Shown here in pieces: positions 11,681-22,815 of a DNA stretch of 64,000 bases. The stretch is taken from positions 72,919,501 to 72,983,500 of the forward strand of contig CM060831.1 of assembly GCA_030762175.1 (NCBI GenBank), in the 5' to 3' direction. How positions within the stretch are numbered: the stretch's first letter is position 1; each line of letters opens with the position of its first letter. Source of the DNA: Metallyticus violacea. Lineage: Eukaryota > Arthropoda > Insecta > Mantodea > Metallyticidae. Position numbers and translations under genes: made by a program. The notes beneath the pieces are model-generated. The model did not search any database. It was not told the origin of the DNA and worked only from the letters and a program-made list of their open reading frames with translations.

Positions 11681-12175
11681 TTTCGAAAAGGTTGTTAATT
11701 TACCTGGAATTAATCATTGGTGTAGATTGTCATCTAGGGGTCTAATTGGACCGTTCTTTTTTGACGGAACAGTAACTGGCCCAGTGTACCTGAACCTGAT
11801 ACGCATATCCGTATTACCCGGCATAGGAAATAGAAATGAGGAATTTTACTTCTAATAGGATAGTGCACCATCACATTACCACCGAGATGTACCTGCATAC
11901 CTTGATGGCATATTTCAAGTCACTGGAGAGGTCCGATTGAGTTTCCACCGCGTTCTCCGGATCTAACTCCGTTGGTCTTCTGCCTATGGGAAACTTAAGG
12001 ATGTTGTATACCGTACAAAACCAGTCACACTAGCAGCACTTCGGGAAGAAATTGAAACGACATGTGCTGCAATCGCTGAGGACACTTTCGCAAACTTTGC
12101 TCAATCAGTAGTTCAACGTACTCAACAGTGTATCGACGCCGATGGTGGGCATTTTAAGCAACTGTTGTAAGTGTA
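11681..12175 (+). mobile_element. Tc1/mariner-like transposase, 3' half (family T), degenerate
   Basis: The trace starts [14 protein letters not shown] and continues [18 protein letters not shown] block near 11850-11890 reads Q-D-S-A-P-S-H-Y-H-R-D-V-P-A-Y-L-D, matching 'QQDGAPPHYHxxVRxYLD' with the second catalytic Asp. The third-Asp block is blurred (F-H-R-V-L-R-I for FPxRSPDLTPLD). The end is well kept: K-D-V-V-Y-R-T-K-P, L-A-A-L-R-E-E-I-E-T-T-C-A-A-I and G-G-H-F-K-Q-L-L just before 12170. The 5' half is missing and there are stops in the middle. Confidence 0.82.
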
Positions 12176-15100
12176 AAAGTCTGAGATGATTAGTGTTCAT
12201 ATTTTCTATTTGTGTGAATTTGGTTTTGTTACATTAACACAGTTTTTCTTTGTTTGAAGTGTATATACATTTTTGGCACCCTCCGTGGTGCTGAAGTACT
12301 AGAAAATGTTGCCAGATCAAGAGATGGAACTAATCTAAAACAGAAAATTGCTAAGGTTCTCCGTACAGTGTCTGGCAGTTCTTTGTATAACAAATATAAC
12401 CACAAACGAAATGGTTATAAGAACGAATAATTTGACCCAATGGAATTTAGAAAGCTAGTGCTAAGAGTGATGCTTCAATACAACTTATTTTTGACACGTT
12501 GACTAAACTGCATCAGGGATACGCTTTACCTCATACCATGCCAATAAATGAACGAAATTGATATTACAGCAACGAAAACAAGCTGGGGCAATATTGTATT
12601 TGCAAAGAGAGGTGAAAGGGGTGGTATGAATAACGCACTTGTAATGAGAGAGGACAACTTTTTGTGATTTATGCTCGCACATTACGTTCAGCTGCTCAGC
12701 TGTATCAAAAAACCCAAATTATTCCGTAGCCTTCATAATAAATTAAGCGTTATAATTCAGCATATCTTCATTTGTAGCTACGTGTTGGCACTGTATTTCT
12801 TTTTATTAGGTGCAAGGTTTAATTAGATCCAAGGTGCAATAATACCATTATAGTTGTTATTGTGAATAGCCACTAGACAACACAGAACAAAGTATTGATA
12901 ACAAAAATGCATATAGAAATCACTCTTGCATTAGAGTGGAATCCAACCCACGTTCCTCAGATGGCCAACAATTTTCCGAGATTGTACATTGAAAATTCAA
13001 TTGCATTTTTAATAAATGAAAATGAACGTTAATTAGCAGGTATTTACCTCTCCTGATAAGAAAATATTTTATCAACCAATTTAGGAGCCGCTATCTGAGT
13101 TGGCGTACCTAGCATAAATCGGTTAAACTTCAATAAACGCCCGATTCCTGGTAGGAAAGGTAAAACTTTGCTTACGCAGGCAATTGAGCTAGCTCGGTGG
13201 GTTTATTCCACCAATTGTTTTAGTTTCGCTTATGTAGGGTGTTGTTGTTAGATGTTTCATTGATTATTTGTGTATTCTGGAGTATGTCGGAGTGAAATAT
13301 AGGCATTCTATAACAAATGGTTGTTATGTGCAAAGAAATTATACAGGTACTGCAGGAGAGAATTTCATGCTAAGTTTCCAGGCTTAACATCTCCATCAGG
13401 AAGTGCAATTTTCACATAGGTGAACAAGGTTCGAACCCAAGGCATTGACAAGAAATGACAAAAGTCAGGGGAAAAAAAACATATTTTAACATAGGATAAG
13501 CTTTATGAAATAGACTATCGATTAGGAACTTCTCCTCATCTTTAACACGATTAGCCTATCAAGTTATTGTATCTGTCGGCAGTGCGGATAAAGCCACTCA
13601 GCTGCTGCACTTGTATTCATATAAATTACTGCTGAAATAAAAGCCACGGAGGCGCTGACTAAAATATTCCGGGATTAGTTTACAATATCTGCGAGAGTCT
13701 CAAATTTTTTTGAAAATAATTCAGGCATGTCTCACAGAATATGGAAGACACTTCGAACATCTACTATAATAGTGAATACAATGTTAATTAATATTTATTT
13801 ATAATAAATAACGAAACAAACAATATATGCGCACCATAGATTCCCACCAATTGACATCATTAACTCGACAAGTGGCAGTAATTTTCGGTTTTAAAAGTTT
13901 AATTTCACTATAAATATATATACGATATAATATTTCCGTTACTCCTAATACTTCCTGGTGAGCTATCCAGCTTTTAACTTCGGAACTAAGATAGGTATAT
14001 CCTGAATACAGAAAATGTTAATCCTACTTCATGGATTTTCCGTCATTTTAACTGCAGATTATCTATCATTTAGTTATGTAAGTCGATCGTGAAATTCAAG
14101 AAAATGTCTCGTTCCTACTCGCTGCGTGCCCAGGTTGCGAATTGAATGATTCATGTAAATTTATTTTCCCCCAGTCTGTGTTTACTCTTTTGGGAAATTG
14201 GACCAACTCTTCTGTGCCGCTTATACTGCCCTAAGAAAGACTGCTTTTATTCGATTTCTTTATAGCTCTACCTGCGGGAGTAAAACAATACTATTCGGAT
14301 AAGATTGTGCGCCTACTTTCCTCATTTTCAAGTCGAAGAAAACTTCTTTATACTATTTTGGCTATTTAAAATATTTCTATTGTGGTAAAAGCTTTAACAT
14401 AAATTGCACATGTGAACAGTTGGTATAAAATACACTTTGTACTAATATTTATGTTTCCTTTAAGTATTAAACTGATATAACTAACTTACAAAGAAAATGA
14501 AAATATACAGCTGTTTAAATAAAAGTGTAGCATATTTTAGAAGTTAATAATTAGTTAAGTTCAGGAAGAAAAAAAAAACGCCACAAACTTATCTGGAAAT
14601 AAATTTCTGTCAATGTTGACTCATTTTTTATTGCGTTCAAACAGGGTTAAGTAAGCATGGGCTCAATATAATAGCTACCTTCGAGCTTGTGTAGAGTTTT
14701 CTTCATGCTCTTCATTTATTAGTTGCGTTTCACTCTGCAATACACTAACGGAGATTCGTAAGTTATTCCCAAACAAGTCAGTTGAAATTACAGGGTAACG
14801 AAAGTAATTCATGCCCGATAGGGCACTTCCTCATTTTTATCACATACTGCTACAACATTCAACTCGAAACTTTAGTGGGCGATGGATTGGTCGAGAAAGT
14901 TCAGTCGCATGGCTTATCCGCTAATTAACGTTAATAATTAAGGTTTTAGGCTATAGGGAACACTCAAAAATCTTAGTGGATGCCACAACTTTTGACAACA
15001 TATGACATGCCATGACTCAAACCGAGAGCAGACAGGTTATGTTTGCATGCGTGACTCTCTGAAGTGTAAGGGCTAAAGGGCATGGTAAGCAAATAGTTCT

Positions 15101-16779
15101 TTAGTGGCTACTGATTGAACAATTGGCGATAATAGGCCAGATTGGCTATATTAGTTTTCGGAAATTTGTTACTAGAAATATTTTTCTTAGTTTAAATAAG
15201 TACAGTATACTTAACATCCTGTATAAAATTTAAGAGAATATGCACTTGAAGAAATCTATGAAGTGATAAGGCAAAATGATTGGGTTAAATCATTAATTAA
15301 CTGGAAAAGTGGTATGAAAAGCCGAGATCAAACGAAATGGTAAGATATTAATTCGCAGACTTAGGCAATAGGTAAAGAGTTAAGCGAGAAGCAGGTAGTA
15401 CCTTTTCCATTTCTTGATTTATTTTAAACAAAAGACGATCTCATATTATTTACTGTGGGCTGTTTCGTCATCTTCTTCCCTAAAGTACGCACTTTTCTCA
15501 ACTCCTTTCATTTTATACGTTTTTAACGAAACAGTTTATGATTAGTTCTCTACCACTCACTGGTCGTAACGTGCATTCATAAGGTAATTAGTAGCATATG
15601 GATAAAAAATTGTGACTTTATTTCTGAGCTGATTAATTCATTTTTTATGGATTTTCTTTGGATTGGGATCCATAATTTTTCATTTTTAAAATAAGTTGCT
15701 TTTTAACGAAAATCTTATCATGAATAGGTGAGTAGAAAACGCATACAAGTATTATATATATATACTTTTATTATTCTGATTATTTTTTGGTTAAAGTAAA
15801 AGAATTTAATAAATAATAATAATAATAATAATAATTCTGTGGTTTTCCCAAACTAATAACTGAACTTTTCTATAAATTTTTATGATAAATTCAAAGTAAA
15901 ATAATGAACCTGAAAAGTGCAAAAAATACATATTCAGAATCAAACTTTGGCTCGTGCAGGCTTTTACATTCAATGAAATTTGCATCAAGAAAAAAATTAA
16001 AATAGGTCAATTAATTTTAGTGTACATAACATGGAATGTAATAGAGCTATCTTTAACATTCAATTTTATTTTTCAAATTATTTGTTGGTTCCCCTTTAGC
16101 GATAGTAGGATGCAGGGAGAGAGATAAAAATAATATTACTGGAGGGTGGAAAAGCGTCAGCTAAAATGCTCAAACAGACAGTGTTTACATAACGTATAAC
16201 ACGGGTGATGGCATCTATCTGTCAACATCCTGTAATGCGACATTATTTGCAAGCTTCGGAAGCTATTTTTGAAGTTTTATTCACATATTTCACTTGGTTC
16301 GCCTGTTTAAAAGGTGCGAAAAGTGCTAGCCTCCACTGAGAGTTCTAGCACTATAAATATTTTAAGCGGTTTTTTAAATGACCAGTTTCAAGTTTATATC
16401 CATCCACAGAATAAATCCAGTATTGAGGGTAAGATAATAGGGCTATGGTTACAGATATAAATATGTTATTTGTTGACTGTACAAAATATAGACGGACACA
16501 AAAAAGACAGTTATTATAACTAAAAAATGAAATACATTGAAATCACAAAAAATAACTTGCATACTTCTTTCCATTCTCTTAAAAATTTAAAGCTCTCTTT
16601 CTCAAATTTACCACAGATATAAACAGGATATTTAACACATTTTAAAGCATTATGTTTGTTAATATGGACATTATTTCTCTGCATTTGTGCACATCCATAT
16701 TTATTTTAAATATATAAAATATTTAAATTAAATAATTGTATTCATTTTCTGGTATTCATTTGGTTATATTTATCTTAGC
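12176..16779. other. Largely featureless AT-rich stretch
   Basis: About 4.6 kb with no recognised gene. From 12283 an open run of about 48 codons (A-E-V-L-E-N-V-A-R-S-R-D-G-T) ends at a stop near 12430 and could be a coding trace of unknown origin. A short (AAT)n tract lies at 15809-15835. A T-arm-like word (ggttcgaaccc) at about 13428 has no A-box partner. Confidence 0.45.
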
Positions 16780-17370
16780 GTTGATACCTGCCTTCTTTCA
16801 CTGTTTATCCATCTATCTCACTCAGATGCATAACTACATTTACTGCAGTCTTCCTGTGCCAATCGTTCACATCCTTCTACCCTGTATGTCTTCGAGTATT
16901 TAGTCTCTTCTTGTCTTTGCCTCCGTTATCTCATTGTTCCAAGTTCATCCTGGTCTTTCTTCTTCTCATCTTTTTGGTAGTGGCCATTGATACACTACTT
17001 TAAACCATCTATCCTCTCCCATTCTCATTAGATGGCCAACCCATTTAACGCTTTTTTTTCAGTTCTTTGGAGTGCTGTATCTTCTGCATATGTGGTATTT
17101 ATAATTTAAAAAAATGTTAATTTGATACATTTCTTGAAATTCTAGTCCTCCCCCTGAGATAATCCATTTCAACTGTTCATATTTTTTCTATCTCTCTCCC
17201 ACAACTCAAAACTGATTCAACCAATATTTTCTTTAGTATGTATTTTTCCAAATGTTTTTGTCCCACCATATTAAATTTAATATTTCCTTTATCCAGTGTT
17301 TTCTACGTTATTAATGATTGTTCCTAAATATTTGCACTGGTTAACTTGCATTTGCCTTAATGGGAAAATA
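16780..17370 (-). mobile_element. Non-LTR retrotransposon 3' coding remnant
   Basis: On the minus strand, near 17040-16960, the sequence reads K-W-V-G-H-L-M-R-M-G-E-D-R-W-F-K-V-V, corresponding to the 'RW.GH..RM...R' block late in ORF2 of many LINEs. Upstream on that strand (17350-17050) are weak remnants of the reverse-transcriptase thumb. Frequent stops and indels show long decay. The same block appears in the RTE-like remnants at 36420 and 44540, but I cannot tell whether all three are one family. Confidence 0.58.
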
Positions 17371-17645
17371 CAATATTTTATCCATATAGAATTATTAGTA
17401 TAATTGACTTTAATTTAACTATGGCTATTACCCACCTTATGAATGATCAATGCATTTGAAAAGTATACCACTTGTTTCTGAACTGTTAATGTAAATACTT
17501 AATAGTAACTTAATACGTAGAACTCAATAAAATGAAACTCAATAACAGAATCTTGTAATTTTGTTATAATTCAAGAATTTTCCGTATTATTCTTAATGAT
17601 GTTATGTCTCTTTAGTATAAAAACCTCCAGATTGTTATGCACAAA

Positions 17646-17672
17646 CCTAACCTAACCTAACTTAACCTAACC
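17646..17672 (+). repeat. Short interstitial telomere-type array (CCTAA)n
   Basis: Five tandem CCTAA units, the fourth as CTTAA, followed by CC. CCTAA is the complement of TTAGG, the usual telomere repeat of insects and many arthropods. The array is too short to be a telomere. It may be a repair patch, or simply the CCTAA-type word that is common in insect non-coding DNA. Confidence 0.75.
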
Positions 17673-19009
17673 CCGTCCCATCCCATCGAGCTGAGCTTCT
17701 AGTGTTGTAACTTCCGTCTAAAGAGTAACACACTGCCAAGAGATATCTGGTATTCCTCAGCGTTGCCACTGTTTTTTCTGCACATCAATTGAGCAGAAAC
17801 TATGAATGCTTCTTGTTTTTATAGCATTAAGAAGATATAAGTGTATCTTAATTAATAAGTAAAGAAGAAATGAATACATTATTTAACATCTCTTCCACAC
17901 CCGATCTCTGTTAGTACTAAACATGTACATACAGAAAGAGATTCCAGAGACGTTACAACATTGCTTTCCTGAGTGAAATCTAGTGCACCCCATTCCTCAC
18001 GGTCATCACATCAACTTAATATAAATAAGCAGCTGTAAAGCTGTAATTTAGTTACAGGAAAAAAGGTCATCAAGGTCTTTGAACTATATAATCAATTTAT
18101 CCATGTTTAAATCTAGAACCTAGTGAGTGTAGTAGTTGTTTATCACGAATTTATAAGAACATTTTATTATATAAGGTGTGGTTAAAACTCTACTTCTCTT
18201 TTATATGTATTTATACAATATTGATTGATTGATTGATTTTGTAAACTTTGTACCCAAGTATATACATCTAAGTACAACTTTATTAACATTTCCTTATCTT
18301 TATTTTGCAACGTTTTATAGTTTATTATTATGATAATATATTTCCGAAGAAATATTTTCACTTTTTTGTCCATCTTGAAACCATTCTGTTATCATCTACA
18401 AATTATATTCCTCTGTCATTAAACTTTTTATATATGCCGAGTGTCTCGCCTAGCTTGCAACCTCAAATATTTTCGAAATGAAATAAAATGCGAAAACTTT
18501 ATTTGCAGGGGCTCACACAATGGAAGGGTATGCAGAATCCAGAAGTTACATTTTCGTAAATATAACTTGTATGCTTTTTCTAGTAAACTTAAAACTAGAG
18601 GTCTAATTACTGACAATGAATTAGTTTCATTGTTCTAAACTGCATACCTTCTGAACTGGGTAAACTTTTAAAGAGTGGCAATGAAGACACTGTTTCTGGC
18701 GTTATACAAAGAGTGTAGAACTGTACACAGAACATGGGTTTGCGTGTAATGTTTCTGTACTAAAAACACGCAGTAAACAAACCATTATCATTCCAGCATG
18801 CCCCACTGCTCAGTGTTCCAGTGTCTCTATTCTGGTCAACTGTATTGCTGTCAGTGTCAAAAAGGGAAATAACCTGTAACGCATTTCACGATATCTGTTC
18901 TCAGCTGACACTATTTTCCATATTGATATTTAGAACGCTGCTATGTTGTTACCTCTTATTTGTCTAGTAGATATGCCGATATTCAGTAATTAAAAATGCG
19001 AGACATATT
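17673..19009. other. No clear feature
   Basis: AT-rich; a minor (ATTG)4 tract lies at 18223-18238. Complementary frames of 62-65 codons at 18428-18638 carry no recognisable motif. Confidence 0.45.
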
Positions 19010-19835
19010 TTAATTTATGGCAAATGTCAAAATATGCAACAACAGCTGTGACATTGTACGCTGAACGCTACCCAGATCGACGGTGACCTTCACTTCGTAT
19101 ACTATTGCCAACTTCTGCACAAGTCTCGCAGGAACAGGAAGCTGGGCTCTCAGAAAGTGTCAACGTACAAACACAGCAACTAATAACGGAAACGAATTCG
19201 TTGTTCTGGTTGCTGAAGCTCACAATTCGCAGATGAGTGTACGATTGATTGAATGCGTTTCTGGAAAACGCCTCAGTAGTGTGTGGAGAATTTTGCAAAC
19301 GCATAAGGTTCGCCCGTATCATATGTTACTGCATCAAGAACTGTGCCATAACGGGAACGACTTTGAAGCCAGCATTGCATTCTATCGTTTTGCAATTCAG
19401 CAGTTACAAGATAATTCCTTCCTAAGCATTAATTTTTTTACAAATGAAGCTTTGTTCACAAATCATGGATGTGAATTTGAGGAACATGCACCAATATTCC
19501 GCGCAAAATCTCCAGTGGCTTCGTGAGGTTGCCCACCAACGAAAGTGGAGTGTCAATGTTTGGTGCGGTATCATTGGCAACCGCATTGCAGGTCCCTATT
19601 TTTTATCAGGGAACATTAAACAGACAGCGATACGCAACATTTCTGCAAGACATTCTACCCCTCCGTTATATTTCGCTATAGGTAGGTATGGAAAAACGTC
19701 TATCAACGTGGTTTCAGCATAATGGGTGCCCCACACACTTCGCCCATGTTCCTAGAGAAATTGTGGATGCAAAGTTTCCAAATTGGCGGATAGGACGGGG
19801 TGGTCCTGTGAGATAGGCAGTTTGGCCCCCATGTT
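19010..19835 (+). mobile_element. Tc1/mariner-like transposase pseudogene (family T)
   Basis: Near-complete but frameshifted trace. Pieces in order: A-E-R-Y-P-D-R at about 19058; T-I-A-N-F-C-T-S-L-A-G-T-G-S-W; then Q-M-S-V-R-L-I-E, S-G-K-R-L-S-S-V-W-R-I-L and R-P-Y-H-M-L-L-H-Q-E-L (DNA-binding region); then F-F-T-N-E-A-L-F-T-N-H-G, where relatives have FTDEA with the first catalytic Asp, here Asn; then W-L-R-E-V-A-H-Q-R-K-W-S-V-N-V-W-C-G-I-I-G-N-R-I-A-G-P; and Q-H-N-G-C-P-T-H-F-A-H-V, where QHDGxPAH carries the second Asp, again Asn. It stops at 'ggatag gacggggtggtcctgtg' with the third-Asp block missing. Dead by two catalytic substitutions and frameshifts. Confidence 0.88.
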
Positions 19836-19837
19836 TC

Positions 19838-20380
19838 AGTACATTAAAGCAGAACCCCACAACATCAGCATTGTTTCATAAACCGCCACGCCTAAGTTTC
19901 AGACCCCGCATAATTTAAAAACCACTCTCTGCAAGAAACTTAATCCAACACTTGTTTCTCTACCAGCACCTGGGTCTACCCCAGCAACAGAACTAAATGT
20001 AAAACTTGTGCTTAAATAACGCCCAGTACATCCTTTCTCAGTTCGACACTTTAAGTCTCAATTCAAAATTCGTACTTTTGCCAATTGTACCTCCACATGC
20101 TTAAATATAATTGGTGCTCTGCTTTTTGCATTGGGTTAACTTCTACCGGAGTTTCACTTAGAATGATCAACCACAGACGCTCTGTCAAAACCAGCTCTTA
20201 TTTACCCGTGGCCCAACATGCCAGCCTTCATCACTCTGTTTTCAACACTTGTTTTTCTTTAATACTCATACTCGTAGATGCTGTACCTTCTACTTCCCCC
20301 AAAAGTACTCTCAGAGACAGGGAGATGGCGGTTATTGTCTTAAACAAGGTACGCACTCTCCAGGCTTAAACATCTCTCTC
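19838..20380 (+). mobile_element. Penelope-like element, C-terminal linker and GIY-YIG endonuclease remnant
   Basis: Abuts the Tc1-like pseudogene. The frame near 19880-20000 reads F-Q-T-P-H-N-L-K-T-T-L-C-K-K-L-N-P-T-L, as in the 'LRxxLVRSKL' region after the reverse transcriptase of Penelope-like elements. From 20103 it reads W-C-S-A-F-C-I-G-L-T-S-T-G-V-S-L-R-M, matching 'CPALYIGETGxSLRxR', the GIY-YIG core, then N-H-R-R-S-V-K-T-S-S-Y-L-P-V-A-Q-H and the tail S-T-L-R-D-R-E-M-A. The first Tyr is Cys and one or two codons before N-H-R are lost, so the nuclease would not work. The reverse transcriptase is absent (5'-truncated or overlaid). Confidence 0.72.
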
Positions 20381-20625
20381 TAAACTTCTCCCACCAGTAA
20401 CTTGAATTTTTATTCTAAGTTACTTTCCCTACTCGCCAGCCCAGCAGACTGTAAGGCACACAAGCAGTATGTGTGGACACAGTCCTTGTGCTCCTGCCAC
20501 GTGATCAAGAGCCCACAGTAGGCTCGAAATATCGTAACTCCAGCAGTGTTCTACAGTGCCTCAAGTGACTTCACCAGTGTTCTACATTGTTTCTACAGTG
20601 CCTCTAACACTATTATATAGTGCTT
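20381..20625 (+). repeat. Penelope-like 3' region with imperfect short tandem repeats
   Basis: Follows the GIY-YIG remnant. From 20541 the words 'cagtgttctacagtgcctc', 'accagtgttctacattg' and 'tttctacagtgcctc' repeat with about 20-25 base spacing. This fits the 3' untranslated region of the element, downstream of the hammerhead-like core. Confidence 0.55.
20498..20536 (+). ncRNA. Degenerate hammerhead-ribozyme core in Penelope-like element
   Basis: The order CUGAUGA - stem II - GAAA defines a hammerhead core. Here 20501-20507 is gtgatca (two changes from ctgatga), 20509-20513 gagcc pairs with 20521-20525 ggctc around a 7-base loop, and gaaa follows at 20526-20529. Penelope-like elements are known to carry hammerhead motifs, so both sequence and location fit. 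The changes at conserved core positions suggest it no longer cleaves. A chance hairpin followed by gaaa is the alternative. Confidence 0.52.
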
Positions 20626-20698
20626 TCATGTGTTTCTTTCTTTGATTGTGGCACGCCTCTGTGCATTTTAGTTGTGTTAGATCCCCAAGGGAGAACAT

Positions 20699-20730
20699 CA
20701 CACACACGCACGCACGCACACATACGCATA
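20699..20730 (+). repeat. CA-rich dinucleotide-like repeat
   Basis: Imperfect run of cacacacgcacgcacgcaca type, immediately left of the foldback hairpin. Confidence 0.8.
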
Positions 20731-20734
20731 TATA

Positions 20735-20954
20735 ATGTAACTAAATTAACAATAAGTATAAAAGCAGAAAAGGATAAAACATTAAGAGACAGTCCCACTT
20801 GTAATCGCTGTATTTCGAACTACTAGAGCTCTTCTATAGAGTTCTTCTTCTTGATAGAAGAACTCTAGTAGTTCGAAATATAGCGATTACAAGTGACATT
20901 CTTTGAGTGTTTTATCCTTTTCCGCTTTTATAATTATTCTTAATTTAGTTGCAT
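20735..20954. repeat. Foldback inverted repeat with ~100-bp arms and 16-base loop
   Basis: The left arm (20735-20837) and right arm (20854-20954) are reverse complements with scattered mismatches and one or two indels; I judge close to nine in ten positions matched. The inner ~35 bp (20800-20837 against 20854-20890) are almost perfect. The loop is agagttcttcttcttg. Homology stops on both sides beyond the arms. It may be a foldback or MITE-type element, a hairpin made by an inverted duplication, or a source of hairpin RNA. The 61- and 68-codon frames over it are by-products. Confidence 0.93.
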
Positions 20955-21019
20955 TGCTAATAGTGCTATTTGATTTTTCTTTTATATATGTATAAGCTAC
21001 CACTAAAACCCTTTTCGTC

Positions 21020-21395
21020 GTCATTCATGCGGTATGTGATTTTATTTTGGGAGAACATTGAAAAATTGAATATATTTAACTAACTCTCACACACTGAGGG
21101 AACTTAAAACAAACATTCTAGAATTTAATCCATTAGTGATGGGAGAATTGAAGCGTGTCATTAATCATTTCCTTTGTATTGTATTTAAGGTAAAATGGGC
21201 AGCATTTCCAGCTCCTACTGTAAGAAAGACGATTACAATATTCTTCTTCATTTAATATAAGTTTTAAAATGATGCAGCACTTGAGCGCCACAAGACTACA
21301 ACGAGAAAATACCGAAGGTAACGGGGAGTCACACTATCGACCGGTTGAACTGTGTACCCGGACTTTTAAACTGCTCTGACTGTACAAGACGGCCC
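21020..21395 (+). mobile_element. DDE transposon 3' end (family E)
   Basis: At 21021-21075 the frames read A-V-C-D-F-I and E-N-I-E-K-L, fitting 'xVCDFFLWGxxK', then S-H-T-L-R-E-L-K-T-N-I-L-E, fitting 'NPHTLRELKxNI' of mariner-like transposases. The following non-coding or C-terminal part, 21258-21392, matches 5702-5836: both share 'ttttaaaatgatg', 'acttgagcg', 'accgg.tgaa' and 'acttttaaactgc'. The 5' two thirds are missing. The piece lies just right of the foldback repeat. Confidence 0.62.
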
Positions 21396-22500
21396 TCAAA
21401 ATGATATTATTTCTGAAATGCTCAAGTAGTCACAGCAGGATAAATGATATATCAATAAATATGGTTTAGTATGGAAAATTTGGTATTTTTATTTATAGTT
21501 AATAGGAACTAAACAATATGTTACTAGTGTTTCAATTTAAAAATACATGCCAATAATTAAAATATTAAAAATAAGAGTAAACAACACATATACGGAAATG
21601 CTACGAATAAGGAGAAGAACAATTATATCTGTGCTATATCTAAGAGGCTTAGCTTAATGTATTGGGTTTAAAACTAGAACTTTTAAACAAACATTTTAAA
21701 AACATGTTTTCCCATTGGAGGATGGAATTCAGCAACAAATCATGTAGCTATTTGTATTACAATGGCAGAAGTTCTGTCTTGTTCTTAGGAATTATTCAAA
21801 AGCGTTGCGACCATACTCCATCATTTATTCATATAAACTGTCAAGCTTTCACCTCCCACTTTCGTAGTCAACAGATGATCCGTTACTGTCGTCTCTTTCC
21901 CTGGGCAGTAAAGTAGGCTAAATAGAATCTTTCTAGACTCAAAGGAACCCTATTTCCTTCAATTGAAAGAAAGCGATTCTGTTCGGCTCTGTACTCAATA
22001 GGGATATAAATATTTTATGGAAAGCTGTACTCCGAAAGAAGGTGGGGGTCCGGCGCAAGAGGCAGCAGAAGATAGGAAGATAAATGTTTCACATCCCGTG
22101 ACATGGTGAATGCATTAATGTTGATACAAAAAATTGTAACGCTTAGGTAAAGTAGCGTTAAGGCGAACTGCTTAGATTTACAATGTTCGCCATTTAGTCT
22201 GCGTATCGCCATCTTGAAAGGTAAACAGTTTCCGTGATTATGTACAGAATAAGCGTGACGTTTGAATTGTAAAAGACACTTTTCTCACTATAGATTAGTG
22301 ACCACAGCATTATTATGTGAACTAAGAATAAGAAGAAAGCTAAGAATAAAAAAAAAACTAAGAATAAGAAAGAAAATAACAGGACCCGGATTTTGATAAC
22401 TTAAATGCGTTTATAAAATCACAGCAAAAATCCTATAAAGCTACTTAAAACTTTAAAACATGCCTTGAGAGAACATACCAATCTAATCATTATAGATTTA
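21396..22500. other. No clear feature
   Basis: AT-rich. An inverted pair ggcgaac / gttcgcc at about 22159-22191 is the only local structure noticed. A short tandem 'ctaagaataag' lies at 22320-22370. Confidence 0.45.
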
Positions 22501-22815
22501 AGTTGTTCAAAAAATGCCACGGGTGGCCGAGGTCGTTATGGCGCGGACTCGTAAGTGGGAGGTCTGGGATTCGAATCCCGCAGGACCGTTCTCCCTGATT
22601 GAGGTTTTTTTCCAGGTTTTCCTCAGTCTTCGTAACTGGCAAATGCCGGGGAAGTACCCTAAACTGAGGCCTGGAACATTTCCTTCTTTAAAAAAAAATC
22701 CTTTCCAAATATATAATTTCATCTCATGTATCATCAGTGTCCACCGCCTGTGGTGCCTCAGTAATAAAAACGGGCGTTAAACACTACTAAAAAAAAAAAA
22801 GTTGTTAAAATAATT
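22501..22815 (+). mobile_element. SINE-B copy, full length
   Basis: The element runs 22517-22799. It starts ccacgggtggccgaggtcgt, has an A box, a B box (gattcgaatcc), the body words 'ttttcctcagtcttcgta' and 'ggcaaatgccgggga', and ends 'cgggcgttaaacactact' plus A12. Flanking repeats 'agttgttcaaaaaatg' (22501-22516) and 'agttgttaaaataatt' (22800-22815) share their first 7 bases and fit a diverged target-site duplication. Frames of 75 and 88 codons across it are repeat artefacts. Confidence 0.9.

Noticed and set aside
13420..13440. T-arm-like ggttcgaaccc as a tRNA gene
   Set aside because: No A box or acceptor stem at the right distance.
22514..22780. 88-codon plus-strand frame
   Set aside because: Lies wholly inside SINE-B.
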